DNA of 30,667 nucleotides from Nostocoides sp. (GCA_016702415.1 JADJEA010000009.1:1-30667); one strand, 5' to 3'; counted from the first letter of the stretch, positions 15,437-23,394 are shown. Notes: generated by a model from the sequence alone, not told the origin. Translations and numbers: made by a program.

Positions 15437-16645
15437 CTAGCCCGCGTGGTGGCCTGGGGCAAGCAGCGTCCGCAGGACCTCGGGTGCGTGGTAGCGGCGG
15501 TTGTAATCCCGCTGACCGTACTCCGCCAGCACGCCGAGTTCCACCAGGTTGTCCACGAGCTTCTTGGCTCCCGGCCGTTGCAAGCCCAGCTCCTCCGCGA
15601 CCTGACGCACGGTAAAGGTGGGTCGAGCCACCGCGAAGTCGACGAGAAGCCGAGCGTTTGCCGTGCGCAGGCGAGACTGGCGGACGCGCTCCTTGAGGTC
15701 GTCCTGGACATGGGTCAATGCCGTCATCCGCGTTCGGGCGCTCGTGGCCGAGGAGGCGAGGCCTTCGGCGAACATCTCGACCCAGGTCGACCAGTCGCCA
15801 GAGGTCGACACCCCGAGCAGGGCGTCGTAGTAGCGCCGGCGTCGCGCCTCGAACCAGGGTGAGACGGTGATAGACGGCTCGCCGAGCACTCCGAGGCGGT
15901 GCAGCTGAAGCACCACCAAGAGCCGCCCAATCCGCCCGTTGCCGTCGTGGAAGGGATGCAGGGCTTCGAAGGTGTAGTGGGCCATCGCGGCTGCGACAAC
16001 GGGATCGCATGTCGTGCTCTGGTCGGTCTGCGCCCAGTCGAGGAGATCGGCCAGGCGTCTGCGCAGGTCGTCACCGGGTGGCGGGGGCACGTAGCGCGCG
16101 GCCTTGATGGGGAGGTCGGCAGGATCGGCGTCTTTCCGTCGTCCGATGACTACCTGGATAGGTCGCACCCCGTGGAACCCGCGCTCCCCCGTGGTTCCGC
16201 GCATGAGGAGGCGGTGCAGCTCCTCGAATGTGCTGACCGACCAGGGCCGACCCTGGGCGCTCCAGTCAAAAGCGAGCTCGGCGACGGTGACGTAGTTGAG
16301 GACCTCGATCATGGATGGCGACGTGGCCTCCGCAGGCTCGACGCCAAGCACGTCCATCAGCGGCTCGTAGGTTCCCTCCAGCGCAGAGGTGGCCTGAGCC
16401 TCAAGCCGGATGGACGCGTGGCGAAAGAGTCGCGGGTTCGGAAGCCTCGCCGCGGTGGAGTCGAGTGCCGCGAGCGCGGCCCGGGCCTCGGCGACTGCTC
16501 GGTATGCCGCCTGGCTGAGTTCAGGGCTCGAGTCGCGGAGGGCGTCCGGCACGAACGCGTGATGGGTCCACTCGCGGCCGTGGTCTGACCCGCTGATGGG
16601 CACGAGGTGTCCAGTTGGACTGTTTTGGAACAATCGGGTCAGCAC
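15437..16645 (-). CDS. Fic family AMP-transferase with C-terminal winged helix
   Basis: A 402-aa Fic protein. The active-site motif HPFHDGNGRIGR lies at residues 230-241. An N-terminal inhibitory helix motif T-x3-E-G (TSALEG, residues 86-91) places it in class II, where the Glu blocks ATP binding until released. A C-terminal winged-helix part (TVRQVAEELGLQRPGAKKLVDNLVELGVL) follows. These proteins transfer AMP to hydroxyl side chains of target proteins; the target here is unknown. The given start is a GTG at 16645; a later GTG (VPISGSDHG, near 16603) is also possible. The 3' end abuts the TctC remnant. No partner antitoxin gene is seen, as expected for class II. Confidence 0.92.
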   Translation of the reverse strand: MLTRLFQNSPTGHLVPISGSDHGREWTHHAFVPDALRDSSPELSQAAYRAVAEARAALAALDSTAARLPNPRLFRHASIRLEAQATSALEGTYEPLMDVLGVEPAEATSPSMIEVLNYVTVAELAFDWSAQGRPWSVSTFEELHRLLMRGTTGERGFHGVRPIQVVIGRRKDADPADLPIKAARYVPPPPGDDLRRRLADLLDWAQTDQSTTCDPVVAAAMAHYTFEALHPFHDGNGRIGRLLVVLQLHRLGVLGEPSITVSPWFEARRRRYYDALLGVSTSGDWSTWVEMFAEGLASSATSARTRMTALTHVQDDLKERVRQSRLRTANARLLVDFAVARPTFTVRQVAEELGLQRPGAKKLVDNLVELGVLAEYGQRDYNRRYHAPEVLRTLLAPGHHAG

Positions 16646-16696
16646 ACAGACACACTACAGGGGATTATGGAAACTTTCAGCCGTGCAATTGTTCCA
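16626..16696. promoter_or_regulatory. inverted repeat upstream of fic
   Basis: TGGAACAAT (16626-16634) and ATTGTTCCA (16688-16696) form a 9-bp perfect inverted repeat. One arm lies inside the first codons of the Fic frame and the other about 45 bases upstream, on either side of AT-rich sequence (CATAAT on the minus strand). An autoregulatory site for the Fic winged helix is possible. Confidence 0.4.
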
Positions 16697-16773
16697 CAGC
16701 ATCGGCGACCTGCTCCTCGGCGGCGCAGAGAGTCGCAACGAGGCGTTACCCAGCGGGACCGCGCCGCCGCGCG

Positions 16774-18036
16774 CTAGCGCGCGGGTCGGGGCTCGGCCAG
16801 CAGAGCCTCGATGACCGCCGTGCCGTTGTCACCGTCGCCTTCGCCGACGTGGATGTGCCGGACCATCCCGGAGCGGTCGACGAAGACCATCGTCGGCCAT
16901 GCCCGGATCCCGAAGGATCGCCAGGTCGCGAAGTCGTTGTCCAGGGCGACGGCATACCGGATCCCCGCCTCACGCACCGCGGTCTGGACATTGGCGGGCT
17001 CCCGTTCGTAGCCGAACTCCGGTGCGTGCACCCCGACGATCCGTAGTCCGCGCCCGGCAAAACGCTCGTGCCAGGCGTTGAGCATCGGCTGGGTGTTGCG
17101 ACAGTTGACGCAGCCAAAGGTCCAGAAGTCCACGACGACGACGTCACCGCGCAAGCCGGGCCAGTCAGGCACCTCTGCGGTGTTGATCGGGTGGGTCAGG
17201 CCGGTGAATGGGGCTGCGGGATAAGGGTTCTCGCTCATCCGAGCCGTCGGGGAGCGCGATGGCTCGGATGCGGCGGCGGCCTGCGTCGGCGCGATCCACC
17301 GTACGGCCCTGCGCAGCAGCTCCTGCTCCCACCCGCTGGTGCTCGGTGCTGTGGTTGCGGTCAGGTCCTCGGCCGTGCGCTGCAGCCCGCTGCCGACCAG
17401 AAAGGCGGTGAGCACCAGCCCGGCGGCGGCGACCCGCCGCACCCATCCGTCGGGATTGATCGCCCATCCGAGGCGGTGCACCAGATGCAGGCCGCCCACC
17501 GCCAAGCCCAAGACAGCGGTGGCCAGGCCAAGGACATAGGCGAGCAACAACACCAGCCCGTATGCCGGTGCGCTGGGCAGGACGCTGGCCAGGATGAAGG
17601 CGTAGACCGGTGAGCATGAGGAGAAGACCGGCCCGAGGGCGACCCCGGTGACGACCCAGCGCAGCGGCCCCTCGATCCGACGGCTCGCCGCGAGTCCGCG
17701 ACGTGCCCCCGCGGCCAGCCCCGTCCGATCGCTGATCCGGTCCCAGGCTGCCGGGAACCACAGGGCGAGCGCTGCGATGATCAGGAGCGCCGCGGAGAGC
17801 CACCGCCAGACCTGTGGCGGCAGCCCGGCTGCCACGGTGAGCCACTTGAGCAGGACGGTGGCGAGGAACACCGAGACGGCCAGCGAAGCCGCGACGACGA
17901 GCGGGGCAGTCCAGGCTCGAGCGCCCCGCTGGCCTTGTGCCATGGCGGGGGCCACCACGCCGGGAAGCAGGGTCACCGCGCAGGGGGCGAGGACGGTCAG
18001 CAGCCCGGCCAGCAGGGAAAGACCGAAGAGCACCAT
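16774..18036 (-). CDS. DipZ-like CcdA-thioredoxin fusion
   Basis: A 420-aa membrane protein that should carry reducing power across the membrane to an outward-facing thioredoxin domain. Residues 1-220 form a six-helix CcdA/DsbD core with the paired cysteines C19 (LAPCAVTLLPG) and C141 (VFSSCSPVY). A linker of about 50 residues leads to a thioredoxin-like AhpC/TSA-type domain (about 290-420) with C309-V-N-C312 in WTFGCVNCRN and cis-Pro in RAWPTMVF. Size and order match DipZ of mycobacteria, without the extra C-terminal carbohydrate-binding domain of the longest forms. Start ATG at 18034-18036. It stands alone, divergent from the VapB-type gene. Confidence 0.9.
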   Translation of the reverse strand: MVLFGLSLLAGLLTVLAPCAVTLLPGVVAPAMAQGQRGARAWTAPLVVAASLAVSVFLATVLLKWLTVAAGLPPQVWRWLSAALLIIAALALWFPAAWDRISDRTGLAAGARRGLAASRRIEGPLRWVVTGVALGPVFSSCSPVYAFILASVLPSAPAYGLVLLLAYVLGLATAVLGLAVGGLHLVHRLGWAINPDGWVRRVAAAGLVLTAFLVGSGLQRTAEDLTATTAPSTSGWEQELLRRAVRWIAPTQAAAASEPSRSPTARMSENPYPAAPFTGLTHPINTAEVPDWPGLRGDVVVVDFWTFGCVNCRNTQPMLNAWHERFAGRGLRIVGVHAPEFGYEREPANVQTAVREAGIRYAVALDNDFATWRSFGIRAWPTMVFVDRSGMVRHIHVGEGDGDNGTAVIEALLAEPRPAR

Positions 18037-18171
18037 GGGGCCGACGTTAGGCCAGCCTCACGCTGGCGCACCCGGTTCGCCAGGTGGGGTCAGCGAATCG
18101 CAAGACCTCGGGAGCGGCGCAATTGGGATTCCGCCACCCGCATTTGCGCAGGATAAGTGCATGCTCAGTGC

Positions 18172-18405
18172 ATGGCAGTGAAGACGATTACGATCGACAT
18201 GGAGGCCTACGAGCGCCTGAACCGGCTCAAGGATGGCGACTCCTTCTCCCAGGTCATCAAGAAGTACCTCCCCGCGGCGGGGTCCACCGCCGGGGACCTG
18301 CTCGCGGCCCTGGACGCCAGCTGCGTGTCCCAGGAGACAGTGGACGCGATCGCCGCCGAGGTCGAGGCCCGGCGCCACTCCCCGGTCCGCGAGCCCTCCT
18401 GGTGA
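18172..18405 (+). CDS. VapB-type antitoxin
   Basis: A 77-aa protein with a ribbon-helix-helix-like N-terminus (KTITIDMEAYERLNRLK, then SFSQVIKKYL) and a flexible acidic C-terminus (VDAIAAEVEARR) of the kind that wraps its PIN toxin. The ATG at 18172 is preferred over 18157. Two direct copies of AGTGCATG (18156-18163 and 18167-18174, 3-base spacer) lie over the start and look like an autoregulatory site. Its stop overlaps the GTG of a truncated PIN toxin, the usual toxin-antitoxin coupling. With the toxin gone it is an orphan. Confidence 0.8.
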   Translation: MAVKTITIDMEAYERLNRLKDGDSFSQVIKKYLPAAGSTAGDLLAALDASCVSQETVDAIAAEVEARRHSPVREPSW

Positions 18406-18464
18406 TCCACCTCGACACCGCGTTCATCGGCGACGCCATCCGCGAGTCACGCCGCGGGCTTTGA
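18402..18464 (+). pseudogene. truncated VapC (PIN) toxin
   Basis: GTG at 18402 overlaps the antitoxin stop (GTGA). The reading MIHLDTAFIGDAIRESRRGL is the first strand and helix of a PIN domain, including the first catalytic Asp (HLDT), and then stops. About 110 residues with the other acidic residues are missing. The break point meets the truncated 3' side of an opposite-strand gene at about 18455-18462. Confidence 0.8.
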
Positions 18465-18564
18465 CCTCGACAGTCGCGGTGTCAGTCCCCAGACGCCGGA
18501 GCCGCGCCACCACGGTTCCGAGGTCCAGGTCACTCAGCGCCACTATTGCAGTTTGCATTTCCAT
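18458..18564 (-). pseudogene. N-terminal remnant of an AlbA_2-domain protein
   Basis: On the minus strand, MEMQTAIVALSDLDLGTVVA then RLRRLGTDTATVEVKA matches the first 36 or so residues of AlbA_2/Schlafen-type DNA-binding proteins with a helicase-like ATPase tail (L-x-x-x-G-x-D-x-x-x-[VF]-E-[VF]-K). After VEVKA the sequence becomes the reverse of the VapC start. AACTGCA-like words recur upstream (GCAGTT near 18549, AACTGCA near 18569 and 18581), perhaps an operator. Everything after the first strand is lost. Confidence 0.6.
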
Positions 18565-18601
18565 TATGAACTGCAAGTGAAACTGCACGTCAATGCGCGT
18601 C

Positions 18602-19148
18602 TCAGACAACCACCCATCCAGCGGTCAGTGAGCGGAGGCTGCGGCGCGCGGCGTCGGGCCCGGAGGAGGTGATGGACGATCAACAGCCCATCGACGCGCG
18701 CCACCACGGCGAGGGCGGCAGCGCGCGGGTCGTCGACGTCCGCGAGCAACGGCTCGAGCCACTTGACCCACGCGGTTACGACGCCTGCCGCGATCGCGGG
18801 GTACGGCTCGTGGCCGGAGGCTGCGTGACCGACGATCTCCAGGAAGACCCGGACGATCCGGTCGGATTCGGGGGCGGTGAGCACCCGCACGGCATCGGCG
18901 ACCACGTCCTCAGGTGATCGCCGGGTGCTGCCGAAGGCCTCCTCGATCAGGACCTGGAGCCCAGTGCCCAGGGTGTGCATCGTCTCGCTGATCAGGTCGC
19001 TCTTGGTGGGGAAGTAGTAGACGACGACCCGGTCCGGGACGCCCAGGCGTGCGGCCAGCCGCCCGAAGGTCAGCCGAGACAGACCCTCCTCCACGACCAG
19101 GCGGCCGGCCTCCTCCAGGAAGCTCGCGCGATCGTACTTGTAGCCCAC
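18602..19148 (-). CDS. TetR family transcriptional regulator (one frameshift near the end)
   Basis: A regulator with the N-terminal helix-turn-helix FLEEAGRLVVEEGLSRLTF, then RLAARLGVPDRVVVYYFPTKSDL. The ligand domain follows (FLEIVGHAASGHEPYPA; VARVDGLLIVHHLL). After HHLL the frame gives an unlikely basic tail; one extra base near 18660 explains it, and the corrected reading is GPDAARRSLRSLTAGWVVV with a stop at 18602-18604. Corrected length is about 181 aa. It is divergent from a small membrane-protein gene starting at 19252, its likely target. Confidence 0.82.
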
Positions 19149-19251
19149 GCCGCGAGCCTACGGCCCGCGCGCACGGCATACGGGGGAACCGAGTGGCCAC
19201 TACAATTTAGCAGAGTGCCGCCTCCTACCCCTCTCACGCCAAGGAGTCCTC

Positions 19252-19672
19252 ATGTCCTTCGTCGAGCTCGCACCGGTCATCGCTGCCGTGGCCGCTGTGT
19301 CCTTCGGTGTGTATCGCGCCGTCACCCGACGTGCCCCCAGCCCACGCGGTGGTGGTGGGCCGCCGGAGTGTCCGCACTGTTCCTCGCCTTCAGCGTCGTC
19401 GCAGCCGCGCGCGAGGGCGCGACGGGCTTCTGGACCGAGCACGTACGCAACCTGTGGGGCAACCAGATCTGGTTCGATCTGCTCATCGCGGCCAGCGTGG
19501 CCTTGTTCCTCATCGTGCCTCGGGCCCGCCGGGTGGGGATCACTCCGTGGCCCTGGGTGCTCGCCAGTTTCGCCACGGGTGGGATTGGCCTCCTGGCCTT
19601 CCTCGCCACGGTGCTGCGCCGCGAGCCAAGGGTCGTCCGACCGGCACATCGAGGGGGCGCTCTCGCCCCTGA
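19252..19672 (+). CDS. small multi-spanning membrane protein (one frameshift), DUF2834-like
   Basis: AAGGAG precedes the ATG at 19252 by five bases. The first frame gives MSFVELAPVIAAVAAVSFGV and YRAVTRRAPSPR; one missing base near 19350 moves the reading to WWWAAGVSALFLAFSVVAA, FWTEHVRNLWGNQIWFDLL, IAASVALFLIVP and FATGGIGLLAFLATVLRRE. This is three or four membrane helices, like DUF2834-type proteins. The exact stop is uncertain because the second frame runs on; a TGA at 19670 in the third frame is likely. TACAAT at 19201 could be a -10 box. It is probably controlled by the divergent TetR gene. A small stem CTCTC-GCCCCT-GAGAG near 19657-19672 could serve as terminator. Confidence 0.7.
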
Positions 19673-19697
19673 GAGGGGACGGCTCAGCCCGGCCGCC

Positions 19698-20747
19698 TCA
19701 GGGTGCGAGGGTCTGGGTGAGGAAGGCGATGGTCGGCTGCACCTGGGTCTGGTCGAACATCGGGTCGGCGTGACCGGCACCCTTGAGCACGACGTAGGTC
19801 TGCGTCGCGCCGGCCTTCTTCAGTGCCGCGTCGAGCTCGACGCTCTGACCGTCAGGCACATTGCAGTCGGAGTCGCCGTGCGCGAGATACCAGGCGGGCA
19901 GCGTCTTCGCGCCGGCCAGGTAGGAGGAGATATTCGTCGACGCGGTCTGCGAGGACGTGTCGACTGCGCCGCCGAGCCACCGCGACTCGGGGGAGTCGGC
20001 GCTCCCATGCACCTGGGACTTCGAGCCGCAGGCGGTCACCTCCTTGGCCTGGGCGTCCATGGTGGCGAAATTGGTGGGGCCGAACCAGGAGACGACGGCC
20101 TGGACGGCGGAGGACTGGTCGGCGTTGCCGAGCGCGGCATCGTCGAAGATCGTCTTCTGGTCGCCGGTGGCACCGAGCATGTTCGCCATCCAGCCTCCGG
20201 CGCTCTGCCCCCAGGCGCCGAACTTCGCTGTGTCAAAGCCATATTCGGCTGCGTGGGCGCGGAGCCAGCGCACGGCAGCCTTCACGTCCTGGGCCCCCGC
20301 GGGGTAGGGGGCCTCGCCGGACAGCCGGTAGTTGACCGACGCGACGGCGAAGCCCTGCGCGACGAGCTGCTGGGCGTACTGCGTCTCCATCCCCGAGTCG
20401 CCCATCGCGAAGGCTCCACCGTGGATCAGCACCACGACCGGCACCGCTTTGGACCCATCGGTCGCCGGCAGGTGCAGGTCGAGTGTCTGCGTCGCCGACG
20501 CCGCGGCATACGCCACCCCCTGCTGCGTCTCGACCGCCGCGCGGGCGACCCCCTTGCCCGTGGTCCCGGCCGCGACGGTGGGCGACGACGCGGACGACGC
20601 GGACGACGTCGTACTCGCCGAGACGGTCGCCGGAGGATTGCTCGACGTCGAGCCACAGGCGGACAGCCCGAGTGCGCCTATGCCGCACAGGGCCATGGCG
20701 GCGATGCGGCGCGTCGAACGAGGGGTGAGTGGGGCGATGACGGGCAC
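19698..20747 (-). CDS. esterase/lipase lipoprotein (alpha/beta hydrolase)
   Basis: A 349-aa exported lipoprotein. GTG at 20747 is preceded by AGGAG with a five-base gap. The signal has a basic start, a hydrophobic stretch and a lipobox LSAC, so the Cys near residue 31 is the likely lipidation site, followed by a Ser/Thr/Ala-rich linker. The enzyme domain has HGGAFAMGD (oxyanion hole of the HSL/BD-FAE type), GQSAGG (nucleophile Ser), HGDSD (acid) and GAGHADP (catalytic His). It acts outside the membrane on an unknown ester. A longer reading up to 20960 is rejected because it lacks a signal and a ribosome site. Confidence 0.9.
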   Translation of the reverse strand: MPVIAPLTPRSTRRIAAMALCGIGALGLSACGSTSSNPPATVSASTTSSASSASSPTVAAGTTGKGVARAAVETQQGVAYAAASATQTLDLHLPATDGSKAVPVVVLIHGGAFAMGDSGMETQYAQQLVAQGFAVASVNYRLSGEAPYPAGAQDVKAAVRWLRAHAAEYGFDTAKFGAWGQSAGGWMANMLGATGDQKTIFDDAALGNADQSSAVQAVVSWFGPTNFATMDAQAKEVTACGSKSQVHGSADSPESRWLGGAVDTSSQTASTNISSYLAGAKTLPAWYLAHGDSDCNVPDGQSVELDAALKKAGATQTYVVLKGAGHADPMFDQTQVQPTIAFLTQTLAP

Positions 20748-20883
20748 GACGACTCCTGATGGGGGATCAGCGGTTCGGGAACACGCCGAGCCTGTCCAGC
20801 GACCCTGTGAGACTCCCATGAGGCACCTATGGACTCGGTCTGGGCCAGACGGGTTCCCCTGGCTATGCTCGTACCCTGGTCTG

Positions 20884-21297
20884 GTGCCGGTGAACCGTCG
20901 GAGGGTCCGGGCGGCCAAGCGCCGCAAGAGCCGCCTGGCCAAGGGGGTGCATGACCTCACCGACGCCCAGTGGGGTGCGCTGCGGGAGATCTGGGGCGGT
21001 TGCGCCTACTGCGGGGCCACCGGGACACCCCTGCACCGGGACTGCGTGCTACCGGTTGCCCGTGACGGTCGGTACACCCTCGCCAACGTCGTGCCCGCCT
21101 GCCCGACGTGCAACAGCAGCAAGTGGCACTCGGAGGTCACGGGCTGGATGCGTCGGAAGGGCCTCGCCGAGAAGGCATTCCTCGCTCGACACCTGGCGAT
21201 CCACACCAGCCTCGCCGCGTCAGCGGAGATGCCCGCAGAGGCCCCGAGCCCTCTCCTCGACGTCAGCGCGTCTCCTTCGACGGCCCCCAACGAGTGA
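20884..21297 (+). CDS. HNH endonuclease-like protein
   Basis: About 137 aa. Basic N-terminus (NRRRVRAAKRRKSRLAK), then W-G-G-C-A-Y-C-G with the first zinc pair, the HNH segment HRDCVLPVARDGRYTLANVV with PACPTCNSSK holding the second zinc pair and the final Asn. The first His position reads H-R-D-C-V rather than the common D-H-[VI], so activity is not certain. Start may be GTG 20884 or 20890. It sits alone between a divergent esterase gene and a toxin-antitoxin pair. Confidence 0.8.
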   Translation: MPVNRRRVRAAKRRKSRLAKGVHDLTDAQWGALREIWGGCAYCGATGTPLHRDCVLPVARDGRYTLANVVPACPTCNSSKWHSEVTGWMRRKGLAEKAFLARHLAIHTSLAASAEMPAEAPSPLLDVSASPSTAPNE

Positions 21298-21347
21298 TTC
21301 CTCGAAGGATCGTGCAGGGGACTCTCCTGGACTCCGCTATGGCTTGG

Positions 21348-21368
21348 ATGGAGCCATAATGGAGCCAT
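21348..21368. promoter_or_regulatory. tandem ATGGAGCCAT operator over the antitoxin start
   Basis: ATGGAGCCAT occurs at 21348-21357 and 21359-21368, an 11-base period. Each copy is itself partly palindromic (ATGG..CCAT). The second copy overlaps the start codon at 21367, and a related ATGGCTTGG lies just upstream. It fits an autoregulatory site for the FitA-like antitoxin. Confidence 0.65.
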
Positions 21369-21597
21369 GCCCAATATTCAGATCAAGGACGTGCCGGACG
21401 AGACCCACGCCGTGCTGCGTGCGCGAGCTGCTGCTGCGGGCCAGTCGCTGCAGGAGTACCTTCGGTCGCGGCTGATCCGGGAGGCGTCGCAGCCGACGCT
21501 GGACGAGGTCCTCGACCGCGCGGGGGGCCGCGCTGGCGGGACGCTGGCGCTGGGGGACGCAGTCAGCGCACTGCGCTTCGAGCGTGCTCGTCGTTGA
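21367..21597 (+). CDS. FitA-like ribbon-helix-helix antitoxin
   Basis: A 76-aa antitoxin with MPNIQIKDVPDETHAVLRAR then AAAAGQSLQEYLRSRLIREA, the ribbon-helix-helix of FitA/VapB-type proteins, and a C-terminal part that would bind the PIN toxin. It overlaps the toxin by 14 bases, so the pair is translationally coupled. It should repress its own promoter through the tandem repeat over its start. Confidence 0.9.
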   Translation: MPNIQIKDVPDETHAVLRARAAAAGQSLQEYLRSRLIREASQPTLDEVLDRAGGRAGGTLALGDAVSALRFERARR

Positions 21598-21994
21598 CGC
21601 CAGCGTCCTCGCCGTCGCACTTCTCGACGACGGCGAGGACGGCGACGCGCTGCGAGCGCGCTTGCGCGGTCACGCTCTGGCCGCCCCGAGCCTGATCGAC
21701 CTCGAGGTGGTCTCCGTGTGGCGGGGCCTGGCCCGCAGCGGTCAACTGGACTCTCGTCGGGTGGCATTGGCCGTTGCGGACCTGCGTGCGCTGCCACTTC
21801 AGCGGGCCGACCACGCCGCGCTGATCGCGCGCTGCTGGGAGTTGCGAGAGAACCTGACCGTCTATGACGCGGCATACGTCGCCCTGGCCGAGGCGCTGCA
21901 GGCGATCCTGCTCACCGGAGACCGGCGGCTCGCGCGGGCATCCGGTCCGACCTGCACCATCGAGCTCGTCACCGCCCGGCCCAAGGCGGACTGA
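21584..21994 (+). CDS. PIN-domain ribonuclease toxin (VapC/FitB type)
   Basis: A 136-aa PIN toxin with its acidic residues intact: D5 (VVDASVL), E41 (LIDLEVVSV), D95 (YDAAYVALAEAL) and D113 (LLTGDRRLARA). It should cleave RNA, usually a tRNA or rRNA site in this family; the target cannot be read from sequence. The GTG start at 21584 lies inside the antitoxin's 3' end. Unlike the VapBC pair near 18.2 kb, this pair is complete. Confidence 0.92.
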   Translation: MLVVDASVLAVALLDDGEDGDALRARLRGHALAAPSLIDLEVVSVWRGLARSGQLDSRRVALAVADLRALPLQRADHAALIARCWELRENLTVYDAAYVALAEALQAILLTGDRRLARASGPTCTIELVTARPKAD

Positions 21995-22055
21995 CTGGCG
22001 CTGTGGCCAGGGGCGACCGCGCGGCTCCGGGCCGATGTCGGGCACAGGTGGTGTG

Positions 22056-22462
22056 GTGCGAATCGTTGTCGCGGGTGCGTCGGTCCGCGGTCGGCTTCTT
22101 CGGTGCCGCGGCCCGGCAGATCACCGCCGCGGCGAGCCCGTGAGAGCGTGCCCCATATCGTCGTGCTGTCCATCCTCAATGTCACGACTCCGGTGGCCCG
22201 CGATGCCCTCGTCGAGGCGGTCGAGGCCGGGCCGGGGGGACCTCGCATCGAGCTCGCCGGGCCGCAGCCACACCGCGCGGACCAGATGGCGGCCGCGTAT
22301 GCCGATGCCATCGGTCACAAGGTCCGGGTGATTCCGATGCCGTTCCCCAGCAGGGCTTTTCGTGAGGGGGCCATGCTGCCTGGTCCTGCCGTCCGTGTCG
22401 ACGAGCGGTGCTTCGAGGACTGGCTTCGGGACGAAGCGCTGGCCCAGCGACGCCTCGCCTGA
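22056..22462 (+). pseudogene. NAD(P)-binding (NmrA/atypical SDR) protein with internal deletions
   Basis: GTG at 22056 opens VRIVVAGAS, the first strand of a Rossmann fold, but the usual glycine loop and the next 90 or so residues are missing. A second frame picks up VPHIVVLSILNV, then jumps at once to TPVARDALVEAVEAGPGG, IELAGPQPHRADQMAAAYAD and a normal ending (RVDERCFEDWLRDEALAQRR). In intact NmrA-like proteins VVLSI and the A-L-x-E-A-[VA]-E segment are well over 60 residues apart. At least two deletions are therefore implied. Confidence 0.65.
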
Positions 22463-22486
22463 GGCCGGTCGACCTAGGGTGGGAGG

Positions 22487-23068
22487 GTGACCGAGGACCG
22501 CCGGATGAGCCGCAACCCTCAGGAGCCGCCGAAGCATGGCCCGGCGGGTGAGCAGCGGTGGGCGGACTATCTCGACTGGCTGCGCGAGGACATCATCGAG
22601 GGCGTCCTGGGGCTGCCGCCGCAGGAGCGGACGGCGTCCCGCCTGCCGAGCGGGTGGTCACCCCTCGAGCTGCTCAGTCATCTGCTGCACATGGAGCAGC
22701 GCTGGTTCGTCTGGGGCTTCCTCGGCGAGCAGGTGCCGGCGCCTTGGGGGGACTGGAATGTCGATGACCCGGGGGCCGACCCCGGCCCGGCTGGCACGAC
22801 TCCTCGGTGGCGTGTTGCCGAGGGGACTGTGGCCGAGGACGTCGCCGCGGATCTGCGCGCGATGGGTCGGCGCACCCGCCAGACTCTCCTGGCGCACGAG
22901 CTCGCCGAGGCAGCTCGCCCGGGCGGCCGGTTTGCCCAGAGCCCTCCGACTCTCGAGTGGATCTGCTTCCACGTTCTCGCCGAGTACTCCCGCCATGCAG
23001 GTCACCTCGACATCGTGCGTGAGCTCAGTGTCGGGTCGCCCAGCAATGACACCGATGGTGCCGCCTAG
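22487..23068 (+). CDS. DinB/DUF664 family protein
   Basis: A 193-aa four-helix protein of the DinB/mycothiol-dependent superfamily. The metal-binding histidines are in place: LLSHLLHMEQRWFVWG near the middle of the first half and a C-terminal H-x3-H pair in AEYSRHAGHLDIVRE. Related proteins in actinobacteria act as mycothiol S-transferases or have unknown substrates. GTG at 22487 or ATG at 22505 may be the start. It stands alone after the NmrA-like remnant. Confidence 0.85.
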   Translation: MTEDRRMSRNPQEPPKHGPAGEQRWADYLDWLREDIIEGVLGLPPQERTASRLPSGWSPLELLSHLLHMEQRWFVWGFLGEQVPAPWGDWNVDDPGADPGPAGTTPRWRVAEGTVAEDVAADLRAMGRRTRQTLLAHELAEAARPGGRFAQSPPTLEWICFHVLAEYSRHAGHLDIVRELSVGSPSNDTDGAA

Positions 23069-23140
23069 GACCTGGTCGCCGAGCGGGTGCGGCAGCTGGC
23101 CGGGATCGCCGCCGGCCGCACGCTGAGGCGGCCGACCCCC

Positions 23141-23335
23141 TTACCCCTTTTGCGCCACGAAGACGGCCAGGGGTAACAGCAGGCAGCCGACGGCGATGAG
23201 CCAGAGAGCTGCGTTCGAGGGGGACTCGCGCACCAAGGAGCGAATCACCATCCCCCACACCGCGAGAACAACGAGGGGGGCGATGAGGCCCCAGAGCAGC
23301 GACAGCACGACTTCCTCGTCGAGGGTCCTCTTCAT
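23141..23335 (-). CDS. small two-helix membrane protein
   Basis: A 64-aa protein with two hydrophobic segments (VVLSLLWGLIAPLVVLAVWG and NAALWLIAVGCLLLPLAVFV) joined by a basic loop. ATG at 23333-23335. No family recognised. It is divergent from the GntR-ABC operon with about 50 bases between starts, so it may share control with that regulator, as small membrane proteins beside YtrA-type loci often do. Confidence 0.7.
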   Translation of the reverse strand: MKRTLDEEVVLSLLWGLIAPLVVLAVWGMVIRSLVRESPSNAALWLIAVGCLLLPLAVFVAQKG

Positions 23336-23378
23336 CGGGATTGACCAGGCCCCGCGCGCAGGGTGGGCGGTGGTATGG

Positions 23379-23394
23379 TTAGTCACATGACTAA
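23379..23394. promoter_or_regulatory. palindromic GntR operator over the start codon
   Basis: TTAGTCACATGACTAA is a perfect 7-2-7 palindrome and contains the ATG of the GntR gene at 23387. TATGGT at 23374-23379 has -10 character and would place the transcript start at or next to the ATG, so the mRNA may be leaderless. The regulator probably blocks its own transcription here. Confidence 0.75.

Noticed and set aside
18975..20759. A 594-aa open frame on the plus strand
   Set aside because: It joins sequence antisense to TetR, part of a small membrane protein, and sequence antisense to the esterase; only the middle part is real.
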